A stretch of 44,339 bases of DNA from Pseudoxanthomonas suwonensis J47 (lineage in GTDB: Bacteria > Pseudomonadota > Gammaproteobacteria > Xanthomonadales > Xanthomonadaceae). The notes beneath the pieces were generated by a model. That model was not told where the DNA came from, ran no database searches, and saw only the letters and a program-made list of their open reading frames with translations. How positions within the stretch are numbered: position 1 is the first letter of the stretch; the number at the start of each line of letters is the position of its first letter. The position numbers were made by a program, and so were the translations under genes. Shown here piece after piece: positions 22,053-31,119 of this stretch. Location: contig NZ_AZUZ01000030.1 in assembly GCF_000513955.1 (NCBI RefSeq), positions 1 through 44,339 on the forward strand. The letters are read 5' to 3'.

Positions 22053-23255
22053 ATGCGCCTCCACCGCCCCCTCCTCCTGGCCTGCAGCCTGCTCGCCCTG
22101 ACCGCCTGCGGCGGCAAGGAACAGGCCGGCGCGCCGCCTCCGCCGGAAGTCGGCGTGATCGAGGCGAAGCCGCAGACCGTGCCGCTGACCCGCGACCTGG
22201 TCGGCCGCCTGTCGCCGTACCGCAGCGCCGACGTGCGCGCCCGCGTGGCCGGCGTGCTGCAGCGCCGGGTCTACCAGGAAGGCAGCGACGTGCGCGAAGG
22301 CCAGGTCCTGTTCGAGATCGACCCGGCCCCGCTGCAGGCCAAGCTGGGCGTGGCCCGCGGCCAGCTGGCCCAGGCCGAGGCCAGCTACGCCAACGCCCGC
22401 TCCAGCGCCGAGCGCGCGCGCCAGCTGGCACCGCAGAAGTTCGTCTCGCAGAACGACCTGGACAACGCCATCTCCGCCGAGCGCACCGCCGCCGCGGCGG
22501 TCGAGAGCGCGCGCGCCGCCGTGCGCACCGCCGAGATCGACCTGGGCTACGCCAAGGTGACCGCGCCGATTTCCGGCCGCGCCGGCAAGCAGCAGGTCAC
22601 CGAGGGCGCCCTGGTCGGCCAGGGCGAGGCGACCCTGCTGACCACGGTCGACCAGCTCGACCCGCTGTACGCGAACTTCTCGATCAACTCCAACGAGCTG
22701 GCGCAGCTGCGCGCGGCGGCAAACGTGTCGCTGGCCGGCACCGGCAACACCCCGGTGCAGGTGGTGCTGGCCAATGGCGAGGTCTACCCGGAAGCCGGCA
22801 CGCTCGACTTCTCCGACACCAGCGTCGACCCGGCCACCGGCGCGGTCACCATGCGCGCCGTGGTGCCGAACCAGGGCCTGACCCTGTTCCCCGGCAGCTT
22901 CGTCACCCTCAAGGCCAAGCTGGGCGAACTGCGCGACGTGTACCTGGTGCCGCAGGAAGCGGTGCTGCGCGACGCCAACGGCCCGTACGTGCGGGTGATC
23001 GGCGGCGACGGCAACGTCCAGCGCAAGAACGTCACCACCGGTGGCGTGCAGGACGGCCAGTGGATCGTCAGCACCGGCCTGGCCGCCGGCGACAAGGTGA
23101 TCGTGTCCGGCGTGCAGAAGGTCAAGGAAGGCGCCCCGGCCACGGCGACGCCGTGGCAGCCCGGCGCCGACGGCCAGGCCGCGGGCGCCGCCCCGGCGCA
23201 GCCGCAGGCCCAGCAGCCGGCCGACGAGGCCGCCAAGTCCGAGCCGGCCGAGTAA
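22053..23255 (+). CDS. RND efflux membrane fusion lipoprotein (AcrA/MexA type)
   Basis: This 400-residue periplasmic adaptor has a lipoprotein signal ending LLALTAC (Cys19) and a PPPPEVGVIEAKPQTVPL linker. The paired lipoyl halves are RARVAGVLQRRVYQEGSDV and KVTAPISGRAGKQQVTEG, separated by a long coiled hairpin (about residues 95-165). The beta-barrel and membrane-proximal domains follow (VYLVPQEAVLRDANGPYVRV). The C-terminus is an Ala/Gln/Pro-rich tail. It sits 12 bases before the permease gene. Confidence 0.93.
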   Translation: MRLHRPLLLACSLLALTACGGKEQAGAPPPPEVGVIEAKPQTVPLTRDLVGRLSPYRSADVRARVAGVLQRRVYQEGSDVREGQVLFEIDPAPLQAKLGVARGQLAQAEASYANARSSAERARQLAPQKFVSQNDLDNAISAERTAAAAVESARAAVRTAEIDLGYAKVTAPISGRAGKQQVTEGALVGQGEATLLTTVDQLDPLYANFSINSNELAQLRAAANVSLAGTGNTPVQVVLANGEVYPEAGTLDFSDTSVDPATGAVTMRAVVPNQGLTLFPGSFVTLKAKLGELRDVYLVPQEAVLRDANGPYVRVIGGDGNVQRKNVTTGGVQDGQWIVSTGLAAGDKVIVSGVQKVKEGAPATATPWQPGADGQAAGAAPAQPQAQQPADEAAKSEPAE

Positions 23256-23267
23256 GGATCGCCCCCG

Positions 23268-26200
23268 ATGCCCAAGTTCTTCATCAACCACCCGGTCTTC
23301 GCCTGGGTCGTTGCGATCCTGATCTCGCTCTCCGGCGTGATCGCGATCCTCGGCCTGGGCGTTGAGTCCTATCCCAACATCGCCCCGCCGCAGGTCACCG
23401 TCAGCGCCACCTACCCCGGCGCCAGCGCGGCCACGGTGGAACGCGCGGTCACCCAGGTGATCGAACAGCAGCTGACCGGCATCGACCACCTGCTGTACTT
23501 CAGCTCCTCGTCCAGCGCCACCGGCCGCGCCAGCATCACCCTGACCTTCGAGACCGGCACCGACCCGGACATCGCCCAGGTGCAGGTGCAGAACAAGGTC
23601 GCCCTGGCGACCCCACGCCTGCCCAGCGAGGTGACCCAGCAGGGCGTGGTCGTGGCCAAGGCCAACGCCGGCTTCCTGATGGTGGTCGGCCTGGTCTCGG
23701 ACAACCCGGCGGTCGACCGCAACCAGCTCAACGACATCAACGGCTCGCGCGTGATCGACCAGATCTCGCGCATCCCCGGCGTGGGCAGCGTCCAGCAGTT
23801 CGGCGCCGAGTACGCGATGAACATCTGGCTGGACCCGGGCAAGCTGCAGGGCTTCGGCCTGTCGGCGACCCAGGTGCTGGCCGCGGTGCGCGGCCAGAAC
23901 GTGCAGTTCGCCGCCGGTTCGGTCGGCGCCGACCCGGCGCCGGAAGGCCAGGTGTTCACCGCCACGGTCTCGGCCGAAGGCCGCTTCACCAGCCCCGAGC
24001 AGTTCGAGCAGATCATCCTGCGCGCCAACTCCGACGGCACCACGGTGCGCCTGCGCGACGTGGCGCGGGTGAGCTTCGGCCCGGGCGCCTACGGCTTCGA
24101 CACCAAGTACAACGGCAAGCCGGTCGGCGCCTTCGCCGTGCAGCTGCTGCCGGGCGCCAACGCGCTGAACGTGGCCGAGGCCGTCCGCGCCAAGATGGAC
24201 GAGCTGCAGGCGACCTTCCCGCAGGGCGTGACCTGGATCTCGCCGTACGACTCCACCACCTTCGTCAAGATCTCGATCAAGGAGGTCATCAAGACCCTGC
24301 TCGAGGCGGTGGTGCTGGTGTTCCTGGTGATGCTGGTGTTCCTGCAGAACATCCGCGCCACCATCATCCCGACCCTGGTCATCCCGGTGGCCCTGCTCGG
24401 CACCTTCCTGGGCCTGTCGATCATCGGCTTCACCATCAACCAGCTGACCCTGTTCGCGATGGTGCTGTCGATCGGCATCGTGGTCGACGACGCGATCGTG
24501 GTGATCGAGAACGTCGAGCGCATCATGACCGAGGAGGGCCTGTCGCCCTACGACGCCACGATCAAGGCCATGGGCCAGATCACCGGCGCGGTGGTCGCGA
24601 TCACCGTGGTCCTGGCGGCGGTGTTCATCCCCTCGGCGCTGCAGGGCGGCGCGGCCGGCGAGATCTACAAGCAGTTCGCGCTGACCATCGCCATCGCCAT
24701 GGCCTTCTCCGCGTTCCTGGCGCTGGGCTTCACCCCGGCGCTGTGCGCGACCTTCCTCAAGCCCAGCCACCACGCCAACTCGAACTGGGTGTTCCGCACC
24801 TTCAACAAGTACTACGACCGGATCAGCCACACCTATGTCGGCCATATCGGCAGCGCGGTCAGGCACGCGCCGCGCTGGATGATCCTGTTCGCGGTGCTGG
24901 CGATCCTGTGCGGCTTCCTGTTCTCGCGCATGCCCGGCAGCTTCCTGCCCGAGGAAGACCAGGGCTACGCGCTGGCCATCGTGCAGCTGCCGCCGGGCGC
25001 CAGCCTGCAGCGCACCCAGACGGTGTTCGACGACATCCGCGGCCGCCTGAGCCAGCTGGAAGGCTTCGAGAGCATGATGCAGGTGTCCGGCTTCAGCTTC
25101 ATCGGCCAGGGCGAGAACGTCGGCATGGCGTTCATCAAGCTCAAGCCGTGGGAGGAGCGCAAGCTCACCGCGCCGGAGTTCATCCAGCAGGCCAACGGCG
25201 CGCTGTTCGGGGTGAAGGAGGCCACGATCTTCGTGGTCAACCTGCCGACCGTGCAGGGCCTGGGCCAGTTCGGCGGCTTCGACATGTGGCTGCAGGACCG
25301 GACCGGCCAGGGCCAGGCGGCGCTGACCGCCGCCCGCAACCAGCTGCTCGGTGCCGCGGCGCAGAACCCGGCGCTGGTCGGCGTGCGCCCGAACGGTCTG
25401 GAGGACGCGCCGCAGCTGCAGCTGGCCGTGGACCGCGTGCAGGCGCAGTCGATGGGCCTGGACGTGGGCGACATCTACAACGCCATCAGCCTGATGCTGG
25501 CGCCGGTGTACGCCAATGACTTCTTCTACGAAGGCCGCATCAAGCGCGTGAACCTGCGCGCCGACGCCCCGTTCCGCACCGGCGCCGAGTCGCTGGGCAA
25601 CTTCTACACGCCCAGCCCGGTCAGCGGCGAGATGATCCCGCTCAACAGCGTGGTCAGCACCGACTGGATCACCAGCCCGCCGTCGCTGAACCGCTACCAG
25701 GGCTACGCCGCGGTCAACATCGTCGGTTCGCCGGCCCCGGGCCACAGCTCGGGCGAGGCGATGGCGATCATGGAAGGCATCGTCGAGAACGACCTGCCGG
25801 CCGGCTTCGGCTACGACTGGTCGGGCATGTCCTACCAGGAGATCCTGGCCGGCAACACCGCCACCCTGCTGCTGGTGCTGTCGATCGTGGTCGTGTTCCT
25901 GTGCCTGGCGGCGCTGTACGAGAGCTGGTCGATCCCGGTGGCGGTGCTGCTGGTGGTACCGCTGGGCATGCTCGGCGCGGTGCTGTTCACCATGATGCGC
26001 GGCCTGCCGAACGACATCTTCTTCAAGATCGGCCTGATCACCATCATTGGTCTCGCGGCGAAGAACGCGATCCTGATCGTGGAATTCGCGGTGGAGCAGC
26101 GTGCGGCCGGCAAGACCCTGCGCGACGCCACCGTCGAGGCGGCCCGCCTGCGCTTCCGCCCGATCCTGATGACCTCGTTCGCGTTCATCATGGGCGTGGT

Positions 26201-26414
26201 GCCGATGGCGCTGTCCTCCGGCGCCGGCGCCAACGCGCGCCACGCGATCGGCACCGGCGTGATCGGCGGCATGCTGTTCGCGACCTTCCTGGGCCTGCTG
26301 ATGATCCCGGTGTTCTTCATCGTGGTCCGCCGCATGCTCGGCGACCGGCTCGACGAGCCGTCGCGCGAATGGCGCGAGAAGCAGGCCCGCGAGGGTGGGC
26401 AGGCGATGCGCTGA
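23268..26414 (+). CDS. HAE1-type RND multidrug efflux permease (AcrB/MexB-like)
   Basis: This 1048-residue inner-membrane proton/drug antiporter begins MPKFFINHPVFAWVVAILIS, the standard HAE1 N-terminus. The proton-relay pair is Asp407-Asp408 in SIGIVVDDAIVVIENVERIM, the same numbering as AcrB. GFTPALCATFLKP and a second membrane bundle with GLAAKNAILIVEFA follow. Large periplasmic porter loops lie between. No outer-membrane factor gene follows, so the pump probably shares a TolC-like channel encoded elsewhere. A perfect 11-bp terminator follows within 30 bases. Substrates are likely hydrophobic drugs or biocides. Confidence 0.95.
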   Translation: MPKFFINHPVFAWVVAILISLSGVIAILGLGVESYPNIAPPQVTVSATYPGASAATVERAVTQVIEQQLTGIDHLLYFSSSSSATGRASITLTFETGTDPDIAQVQVQNKVALATPRLPSEVTQQGVVVAKANAGFLMVVGLVSDNPAVDRNQLNDINGSRVIDQISRIPGVGSVQQFGAEYAMNIWLDPGKLQGFGLSATQVLAAVRGQNVQFAAGSVGADPAPEGQVFTATVSAEGRFTSPEQFEQIILRANSDGTTVRLRDVARVSFGPGAYGFDTKYNGKPVGAFAVQLLPGANALNVAEAVRAKMDELQATFPQGVTWISPYDSTTFVKISIKEVIKTLLEAVVLVFLVMLVFLQNIRATIIPTLVIPVALLGTFLGLSIIGFTINQLTLFAMVLSIGIVVDDAIVVIENVERIMTEEGLSPYDATIKAMGQITGAVVAITVVLAAVFIPSALQGGAAGEIYKQFALTIAIAMAFSAFLALGFTPALCATFLKPSHHANSNWVFRTFNKYYDRISHTYVGHIGSAVRHAPRWMILFAVLAILCGFLFSRMPGSFLPEEDQGYALAIVQLPPGASLQRTQTVFDDIRGRLSQLEGFESMMQVSGFSFIGQGENVGMAFIKLKPWEERKLTAPEFIQQANGALFGVKEATIFVVNLPTVQGLGQFGGFDMWLQDRTGQGQAALTAARNQLLGAAAQNPALVGVRPNGLEDAPQLQLAVDRVQAQSMGLDVGDIYNAISLMLAPVYANDFFYEGRIKRVNLRADAPFRTGAESLGNFYTPSPVSGEMIPLNSVVSTDWITSPPSLNRYQGYAAVNIVGSPAPGHSSGEAMAIMEGIVENDLPAGFGYDWSGMSYQEILAGNTATLLLVLSIVVVFLCLAALYESWSIPVAVLLVVPLGMLGAVLFTMMRGLPNDIFFKIGLITIIGLAAKNAILIVEFAVEQRAAGKTLRDATVEAARLRFRPILMTSFAFIMGVVPMALSSGAGANARHAIGTGVIGGMLFATFLGLLMIPVFFIVVRRMLGDRLDEPSREWREKQAREGGQAMR

Positions 26415-26440
26415 TCGCCCTTCCTCTCTGGCAAGCCCCA

Positions 26441-26471
26441 AAGCCCCGGCCACAGGCCGGGGCTTCTTATT
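26441..26471 (+). terminator. intrinsic terminator of tetR-RND operon
   Basis: AAGCCCCGGCC-ACA-GGCCGGGGCTT is a perfect 11-bp stem followed by CTTATT. Confidence 0.9.
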
Positions 26472-26700
26472 GCCGTTGCCGTTTGCTTTTGTCCTGGTCG
26501 TTGCCCTGTCGTTGCCGTTGCCTTTGCTGTCGCCTTGCTGTTCCCACTCCCGTTGGAGCGAACCGAGCATCGCAGTGGCGATGGGGGCGAAGAGGCCCAC
26601 TGTGTGAGCGAAGCGAGTTGTGGGCCGTCCCCCGCCGTCGCTTGCGATGCTCGGGGAAAGACGAGAACAACAGCAACAGCAATGGCAACCGCAACAGCGC
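26472..26700. repeat. GTTGCC-rich arms flanking a ~92-nt palindrome
   Basis: The core is CCGAGCATCGCA (26563-26574) paired perfectly with TGCGATGCTCGG (26643-26654). Within it, GGGGG/CCCCC (26583-26587 and 26629-26633) and GGCCCAC/GTGGGCC (26594-26600 and 26620-26626) pair around a loop containing GAGCGAAGCGAG. Outside, the left flank repeats GTTGCCGTTGCC-like hexamers and the right flank shows their complement (CAACAGCAACAGC). The whole is a large imperfect inverted repeat with no coding sense. It looks like a dispersed non-coding element. Confidence 0.75.
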
Positions 26701-26761
26701 TTCGCTCCCCCTTCCGGAGAGATTGGGAGAACAGCGGGATCTTCGGCGGCGCTGGGACGCC

Positions 26762-26801
26762 GGCCCTCTCCCCTGCCCCTCTCCCGGGGGGGAGAGGGGG
26801 T
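26762..26801. repeat. CTCTCCC-type interspersed repeat, copy 1
   Basis: GGCCCTCTCCCC then GCCCCTCTCCCGGGGGGG and AGAGGGGG form a self-complementary element. It matches 32512-32551 almost base for base, including the preceding GGGAC-CCGG flank. Confidence 0.8.
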
Positions 26802-26807
26802 GCCTTC

Positions 26808-26842
26808 CCAAAAGCGAACGCCCCGGCGGGCCGGGGCGTTCG
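26808..26842 (-). terminator. intrinsic terminator of sodA
   Basis: The stem CGAACGCCCCGG/CCGGGGCGTTCG (12 bp) has a 4-base loop. On the minus strand it is followed by CTTTTGGG, about 25 bases past the sodA stop. Confidence 0.85.
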
Positions 26843-26866
26843 GGCGTCGCGGGGAGCCGGGAAGGC

Positions 26867-27478
26867 TTACCTGGTCGCGGCCTGGTAGCGGCGCTCGACC
26901 TCGTTCCAGTCGACCACGTTGAAGAACGCGCCGATGTATTCCGGACGGCGGTTCTGGTACTTCAGGTAGTAGGCGTGTTCCCACACGTCCAGGCCCAGGA
27001 TCGGGGTGTTGCCCTCGCTCAGCGGGCTGTCCTGGTTGGCGCTGCTCTCGACCACGACCTTCCTGTCAGGGGTGACGCTCAGCCAGGCCCAGCCGCTGCC
27101 GAAACGGGTCAGCGCGGCCTTGGTGAAGGCTTCCTTGAACTTCTCGAAGCCGCCCAGGTCGCGGTCGATGGCCTCGGCCACGCCGCCCTTCGGCTCGCCG
27201 CCGCCGTTGGGCGACATCACCGTCCAGAACAGGCTGTGGTTGGCATGGCCGCCGCCGTTGTTGCGCACCGGGCCCTGCAGGTTCTCCGGCAGGGTCTTCA
27301 GCTTCGCCACCAGCTCCTCGACCGGAAGGTCGGCGTACTCGGTGCCTTCCAGCGCGGCATTGACGTTGTTGATGTAGGTCTGGTGGTGCTTGGTGTGGTG
27401 GATCTTCATCGTCTCCGTATCGATGTGCGGTTCCAGCGCATCGTAGGCGTACGGAAGCTCGGGGAGGGTGTAGGCCAC
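26867..27478 (-). CDS. sodA: superoxide dismutase, Mn type
   Basis: This 203-residue enzyme dismutates superoxide. GTG at 27478 is the start, with AGGAG seven bases upstream; it gives the exact family beginning (M)[19 protein letters not shown]. Metal ligands are His27 in IHHTKHHQ, the His of NHSLFW, and Asp/His in [12 protein letters not shown]. The [11 protein letters not shown] motif and SSANQDSPL (the position that distinguishes Mn from Fe enzymes) favour manganese. No signal peptide is present, so it is cytoplasmic. A terminator follows. Confidence 0.93.
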   Translation of the reverse strand: MAYTLPELPYAYDALEPHIDTETMKIHHTKHHQTYINNVNAALEGTEYADLPVEELVAKLKTLPENLQGPVRNNGGGHANHSLFWTVMSPNGGGEPKGGVAEAIDRDLGGFEKFKEAFTKAALTRFGSGWAWLSVTPDRKVVVESSANQDSPLSEGNTPILGLDVWEHAYYLKYQNRRPEYIGAFFNVVDWNEVERRYQAATR

Positions 27479-27721
27479 GTTTGGTCTCCTTGTGAACGTT
27501 TGCCCGGGATGCCGGGCGCAGCCCCGACAGTGTAGGGATGCCGGCGCGCCTGACCAAGCCGTTGACGGCAATGCTGCATCCCGGCGGTTGGAGGGAAGGC
27601 ACAGACTGGACGTTCCGGGGTTGCACCGGCGTGAACCGCCGCCCCGCCCCGGAGGGCCGTGTTCAACTGCGCCGGCGCGCGCTCGCGCATACTCCCGCGT
27701 ATTCCGTCGCGAGCCGCACGC

Positions 27722-28153
27722 ATGCGTTTCCAGCGTACCTACCGCCTCCTCGCCGCCGTGCTCGTGCTCGGCGTACTGGCCTGGCTGCTGCGGCCGGACG
27801 CGCAGGTGGTGCCGGCGCAGTCGCCGCTTCCCGGCGCCGGCCACGTCGCCGCCCCGGCCGCGGCCTTGCCCGCGTTCCTGCCGCCGGAAGCGGCGCCGGT
27901 GATCCGCACCATCCAGCAGGGCGGGCGCTTCCCCTACCGCCAGGACGGCAGCGTGTTCGGCAACCGCGAAGGGCGGCTGCCCGCCCGCGAACGCGGCTGG
28001 TACCGCGAATACACCGTGCCGACGCCCGGACTGGACCACCGCGGCGCGCGCCGGATCGTCACCGGCGGCGATCCGCCGGGCGAGTGGTACTACACCGCCG
28101 ACCATTACCAGAGCTTCCGCGCCTTCGAGCCGGGAGCCGGAGCAACGCAATGA
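27722..28153 (+). CDS. secreted barnase-like guanyl ribonuclease
   Basis: This 143-residue protein starts with [20 protein letters not shown], an export signal or anchor, then a Pro/Ala-rich linker to about residue 60. The catalytic domain is a microbial N1/T1-type RNase: [38 protein letters not shown] and [15 protein letters not shown]. By comparison with barnase, Glu96, Arg110 or Arg111, and His128 are the catalytic residues, all present. Its stop overlaps the barstar gene as ATGA, so toxin and inhibitor are translationally linked. It may serve in RNA scavenging or interbacterial antagonism. Confidence 0.88.
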   Translation: MRFQRTYRLLAAVLVLGVLAWLLRPDAQVVPAQSPLPGAGHVAAPAAALPAFLPPEAAPVIRTIQQGGRFPYRQDGSVFGNREGRLPARERGWYREYTVPTPGLDHRGARRIVTGGDPPGEWYYTADHYQSFRAFEPGAGATQ

Positions 28154-28593
28154 GCGATTCGGGATTCGACATCGGCCTGGACGACGCCACCCAGGCCGGC
28201 GTGTTCGAGGTGGACGCCGCCGACCTGTCGGCGCTGGCCGCCGCCGCGCGCGATGCCGGCCTGCTGGTGCGGCGCATCGAGCTGGACGGCTGCCAGGACA
28301 AGCAGTCGCTGCTGATGCGCCTGGGCGCGGTGCTGGACCTGCCGCCGGGCTGGGGCCGCAACTGGGACGCGCTGATGGACGCGCTGCGCGACCTGGAATG
28401 GCTGCCGGCGCCGGGCTATGTGCTGCTGTTCGAAGGCGCCGGGCAGCTGCACGGGCGGCTGCCGCACGAACTGGAGACGCTGGTCGGCATCTTGCAGGAA
28501 GCCTCGGCCTGGTGGGCCGGCTCCGACGTGCCGTTCTGGGCGTTCGTGGCGATGCGCACGTCAGCGCCTCAGGGCGCCGGCGCCGAGAGGTAA
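28150..28593 (+). CDS. barstar-family ribonuclease inhibitor
   Basis: This 147-residue cytoplasmic protein has no signal peptide. [20 protein letters not shown], then [21 protein letters not shown], is the barstar signature. Asp73 and Asp77 occupy the places of barstar Asp35 and Asp39, which plug the RNase active site. The start ATG at 28150 overlaps the RNase stop by 4 bases. About 18 N-terminal and 15 C-terminal residues extend beyond classical barstar. The last 25 bases overlap the 3' end of the opposite-strand SRPBCC gene. Confidence 0.9.
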   Translation: MSDSGFDIGLDDATQAGVFEVDAADLSALAAAARDAGLLVRRIELDGCQDKQSLLMRLGAVLDLPPGWGRNWDALMDALRDLEWLPAPGYVLLFEGAGQLHGRLPHELETLVGILQEASAWWAGSDVPFWAFVAMRTSAPQGAGAER

Positions 28594-29108
28594 TCGGCCA
28601 GCTTCCCCAACTGCAGCCCGATCACCCGGTCGACGGCCGGGGCGATGTCCTCCACGCCCTCGGGCGTATAGCCTCCGGCGCGGTAGCTCACGCTGATCCG
28701 CGTGCCCTGCCCGGCGGGCAGGACCTGCCATTCCATCACCCCGTGCAGGCCCATGCCCTGCAGCGGGCCGAGCGCGCCGACCATGCGCAGCCTGTGGCCC
28801 GGATCGATGAAGGCGACCTGCAGGTGCATCGCCTCGCGGCCGTCAGGGCTACGTTCGCAGAAGCAGCCGCCGGCACGCGGCTCGATCGACAGCGTGGACT
28901 GGGGGCCCCACCAGCTGTGGTCCTTCGACCACCAGCCGTCGACGCCGTCGACCAGGCCCTGCCAGGCGACTTCCGGCGCCACCGCGACAGTGCGCGTGTG
29001 CTCGACGGTGAAACCGGCCGGGCCGGCGTCCTTGACCTCGGCGGCAGCCGGCGCCGTCCATGCCAGCAATGCGGCCAGCAGTGCGCTGGCCCTGATCCGG
29101 TTCTTCAT
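28569..29108 (-). CDS. exported SRPBCC/START-like domain protein
   Basis: This 179-residue protein (ATG at 29108 with GAGGGGTGGGA upstream) begins with a signal peptide, [20 protein letters not shown], cleaved near AAA-E. The rest resembles the SRPBCC (AHSA1/Bet v1-like) fold: [53 protein letters not shown] and [18 protein letters not shown]. Such domains bind hydrophobic ligands and are usually cytosolic, so export is unusual. Its 3' end overlaps barstar convergently. No specific ligand can be proposed. Confidence 0.75.
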   Translation of the reverse strand: MKNRIRASALLAALLAWTAPAAAEVKDAGPAGFTVEHTRTVAVAPEVAWQGLVDGVDGWWSKDHSWWGPQSTLSIEPRAGGCFCERSPDGREAMHLQVAFIDPGHRLRMVGALGPLQGMGLHGVMEWQVLPAGQGTRISVSYRAGGYTPEGVEDIAPAVDRVIGLQLGKLADYLSAPAP

Positions 29109-29172
29109 TCCCACCCCTCAACTGGATGCCAGGGCGTGGTGTACGCCGCCCGGCAGGTCGCCGGCAAGTGGC

Positions 29173-31059
29173 TCAGCCGTCCAGTTCGGCCCAGCGGGCG
29201 TAGGCATGATCCAGTTCGGCCTGGGCCTCGGCCATGCGCCGGGTGTGGGCGGCGACCTGTCCGGGGTCCTGCTGGTAGAAACCCGGCTCGGACATCGCCG
29301 CGGCCAGCGCCGCCAGTTCCGCTTCCAGCGCCTCGATCCGCGCCGGCAGCTGTTCCAGCTCGCGCGCATCCTTGTAGCTGAGCTTGCGCCTGCCGGCGGC
29401 GGGCGCGGGCGCCGGCGTGACTGCGGGCGCGGCCGTTGCCGGCGCGGCGGCCGGCTTCGGGGCAGGCGTTTCCCTCGGTGCGGGCCGCTGCCGCAGCCAG
29501 TCGGAGTAGCCGCCGACGTACTCGCCGACCCTGCCCTCGCCTTCCATCACCAGGGTCGAGGTGACCACGTTGTCGAGGAAGTCGCGGTCGTGGCTGACCA
29601 GCAGCAGCGTGCCGGGGTAGTCGGCCAGCAGCTCCTCGAGCAGCTCCAGCGTCTCCACGTCCAGGTCGTTGGTCGGTTCGTCCATCACCAGCAGGTTGGA
29701 CGGCTGCGCGAACAGGCGCGCCAGCAGCAGGCGGTTGCGCTCGCCGCCGGACAGGCGGGTGATCGGCGCGCGCGCGCGCTCGGGCGTGAACAGGAAGTCC
29801 TGCAGGTAGGTCAGCACGTGCTTGCGGCTGCCGTTGAGCTCGACGAAGTCCTGGCCGCCGGCCACGTTCTCCATCGCGTTCCAGTCCTCGCGCAGCGCGG
29901 CGCGGTACTGGTCGAAATACGCCACCTGCAGGTTGGTGCCCAGCTTCACCTCGCCCGCCTGCGGCTGCAGCTCGCCCAGCAGCAGCTTCAGCAGCGTGGT
30001 CTTGCCACTGCCGTTGGGCCCGACCAGGCCGATGCGGTCGCCGCGCAGCACGGTGGTGGAGAAGTCGCGGACCATGACCCGGTCGCCGTAGGCGAAGTAC
30101 ACGCTCTTGGCCTCGATGACCTTCTTGCCGGAGGACTCGCCCTGCGCCGCTTCCAGGCGCACGTTGCCGGACAGCTCGCGGCGCTGCATGCGCTCCACGC
30201 GCATCGCCTTGAGCCGGCGTACGCGGCCTTCGTCGCGGGTGCGGCGGGCCTTGATGCCCTGGCGGATCCAGGCTTCCTCCTGCGCCAGCAGCTTGTCGAA
30301 GCGCGCGTTCTCCTGCGCCTCGGCGTGCAGGCGCTCCTCGCGGCGGCGCTCGTAGTTGGCCCAGTCGCCGGGCCAGCTGCTGACCTGGCCGCGGTCGATC
30401 TCGACGATGCGGGTGGCCAGGGCGCGCAGGAAGCGGCGGTCGTGGGTGACGAACACCACGCTGCCCTTCCATTCGCGCAGGAACGACTCCAGCCAGTCGA
30501 TCGCCTCGATGTCGAGGTGGTTGGTCGGTTCGTCCAGCAGCAGCACGTCCGGGTCGGAGACCAGCGAGCGGGCCAGCAGCACGCGCCGCTTCATGCCGCC
30601 GGACAGGCGCGCGAACACCGCCTCGCCGTCCAGTTCCAGGCGGCTGAGCACCGACTCGACGCGGCGGTCCAGCGCCCAGCCGTCGGCGGCGTCGATCTTC
30701 GCCTGCACCCGGCCTACGGCCGCGGCGTCGTACTCGGCGGCGTGGCTGAGGTGGTGGAACTCGGCCAGCCAGCGGCCCAGCTCGCCCAGGCCGTCGGCGA
30801 CGACGTCGAACACCGTGCCGTCGGTGCCACCGGGCACCTCCTGCTCCAGTCGCGCCACGCGCACGCCGGCCTGCACCCGCACCTGGCCGTCGTCCGGCAC
30901 CAGTTCGCCGGCGATGAGCTTGAGCAGGGTCGACTTGCCCGCGCCGTTGCGCCCGATCAGGGCGATGCGTTCGCCCGGTTCTATGGCGAGGTTGGCGTGG
31001 TCCAGCAGCAGCGGGCCGCCGACGCTGTAGTCGACGTCCTGGAGGGTGATCAAAGGCAT
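29173..31059 (-). CDS. uup: ABC-F ATPase Uup
   Basis: This 628-residue soluble ABC-F protein has two nucleotide-binding domains: Walker A GRNGAGKST with LSGGMKRRVLLARSL, and GPNGSGKTT with LSGGERNRLLLARLF. Walker B segments are LLLDEPTNHLDIEAIDWLE and LLVMDEPTNDLDVETLELLE. An inter-domain linker and a C-terminal coiled-coil DNA-binding tail (about 560-628, KLSYKDARELEQLPARIE) identify Uup rather than EttA or YheS. Family members act on ribosomes or branched DNA. The ATG at 31059 starts MPLITLQDVDYSVGGPLLLD. It is divergent from dbpA. Confidence 0.92.
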   Translation of the reverse strand: MPLITLQDVDYSVGGPLLLDHANLAIEPGERIALIGRNGAGKSTLLKLIAGELVPDDGQVRVQAGVRVARLEQEVPGGTDGTVFDVVADGLGELGRWLAEFHHLSHAAEYDAAAVGRVQAKIDAADGWALDRRVESVLSRLELDGEAVFARLSGGMKRRVLLARSLVSDPDVLLLDEPTNHLDIEAIDWLESFLREWKGSVVFVTHDRRFLRALATRIVEIDRGQVSSWPGDWANYERRREERLHAEAQENARFDKLLAQEEAWIRQGIKARRTRDEGRVRRLKAMRVERMQRRELSGNVRLEAAQGESSGKKVIEAKSVYFAYGDRVMVRDFSTTVLRGDRIGLVGPNGSGKTTLLKLLLGELQPQAGEVKLGTNLQVAYFDQYRAALREDWNAMENVAGGQDFVELNGSRKHVLTYLQDFLFTPERARAPITRLSGGERNRLLLARLFAQPSNLLVMDEPTNDLDVETLELLEELLADYPGTLLLVSHDRDFLDNVVTSTLVMEGEGRVGEYVGGYSDWLRQRPAPRETPAPKPAAAPATAAPAVTPAPAPAAGRRKLSYKDARELEQLPARIEALEAELAALAAAMSEPGFYQQDPGQVAAHTRRMAEAQAELDHAYARWAELDG

Positions 31060-31119
31060 CCGCGCATTGTACGCGGCGGGCCGCGGCCACCGGGTGCACG
31101 CGACCTGCGACAATGGCGC

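Noticed and set aside
26472-26700. CRISPR or tandem-repeat array from GTTGCC hexamers
   Set aside because: There are no regular spacers; the hexamers are imperfect and arranged as inverted arms around a palindrome.
21777-26984. A 1735-codon open frame antisense to the RND pump genes
   Set aside because: It is low-complexity His/Arg/Gly/Asp sequence, spans two real genes and their spacer, and has no recognisable motif.
28702-31119. Extension of the dbpA frame upstream through uup
   Set aside because: The family N-terminus (MTDFASLPLSPALRP) begins at 31120; the upstream part is antisense to uup.
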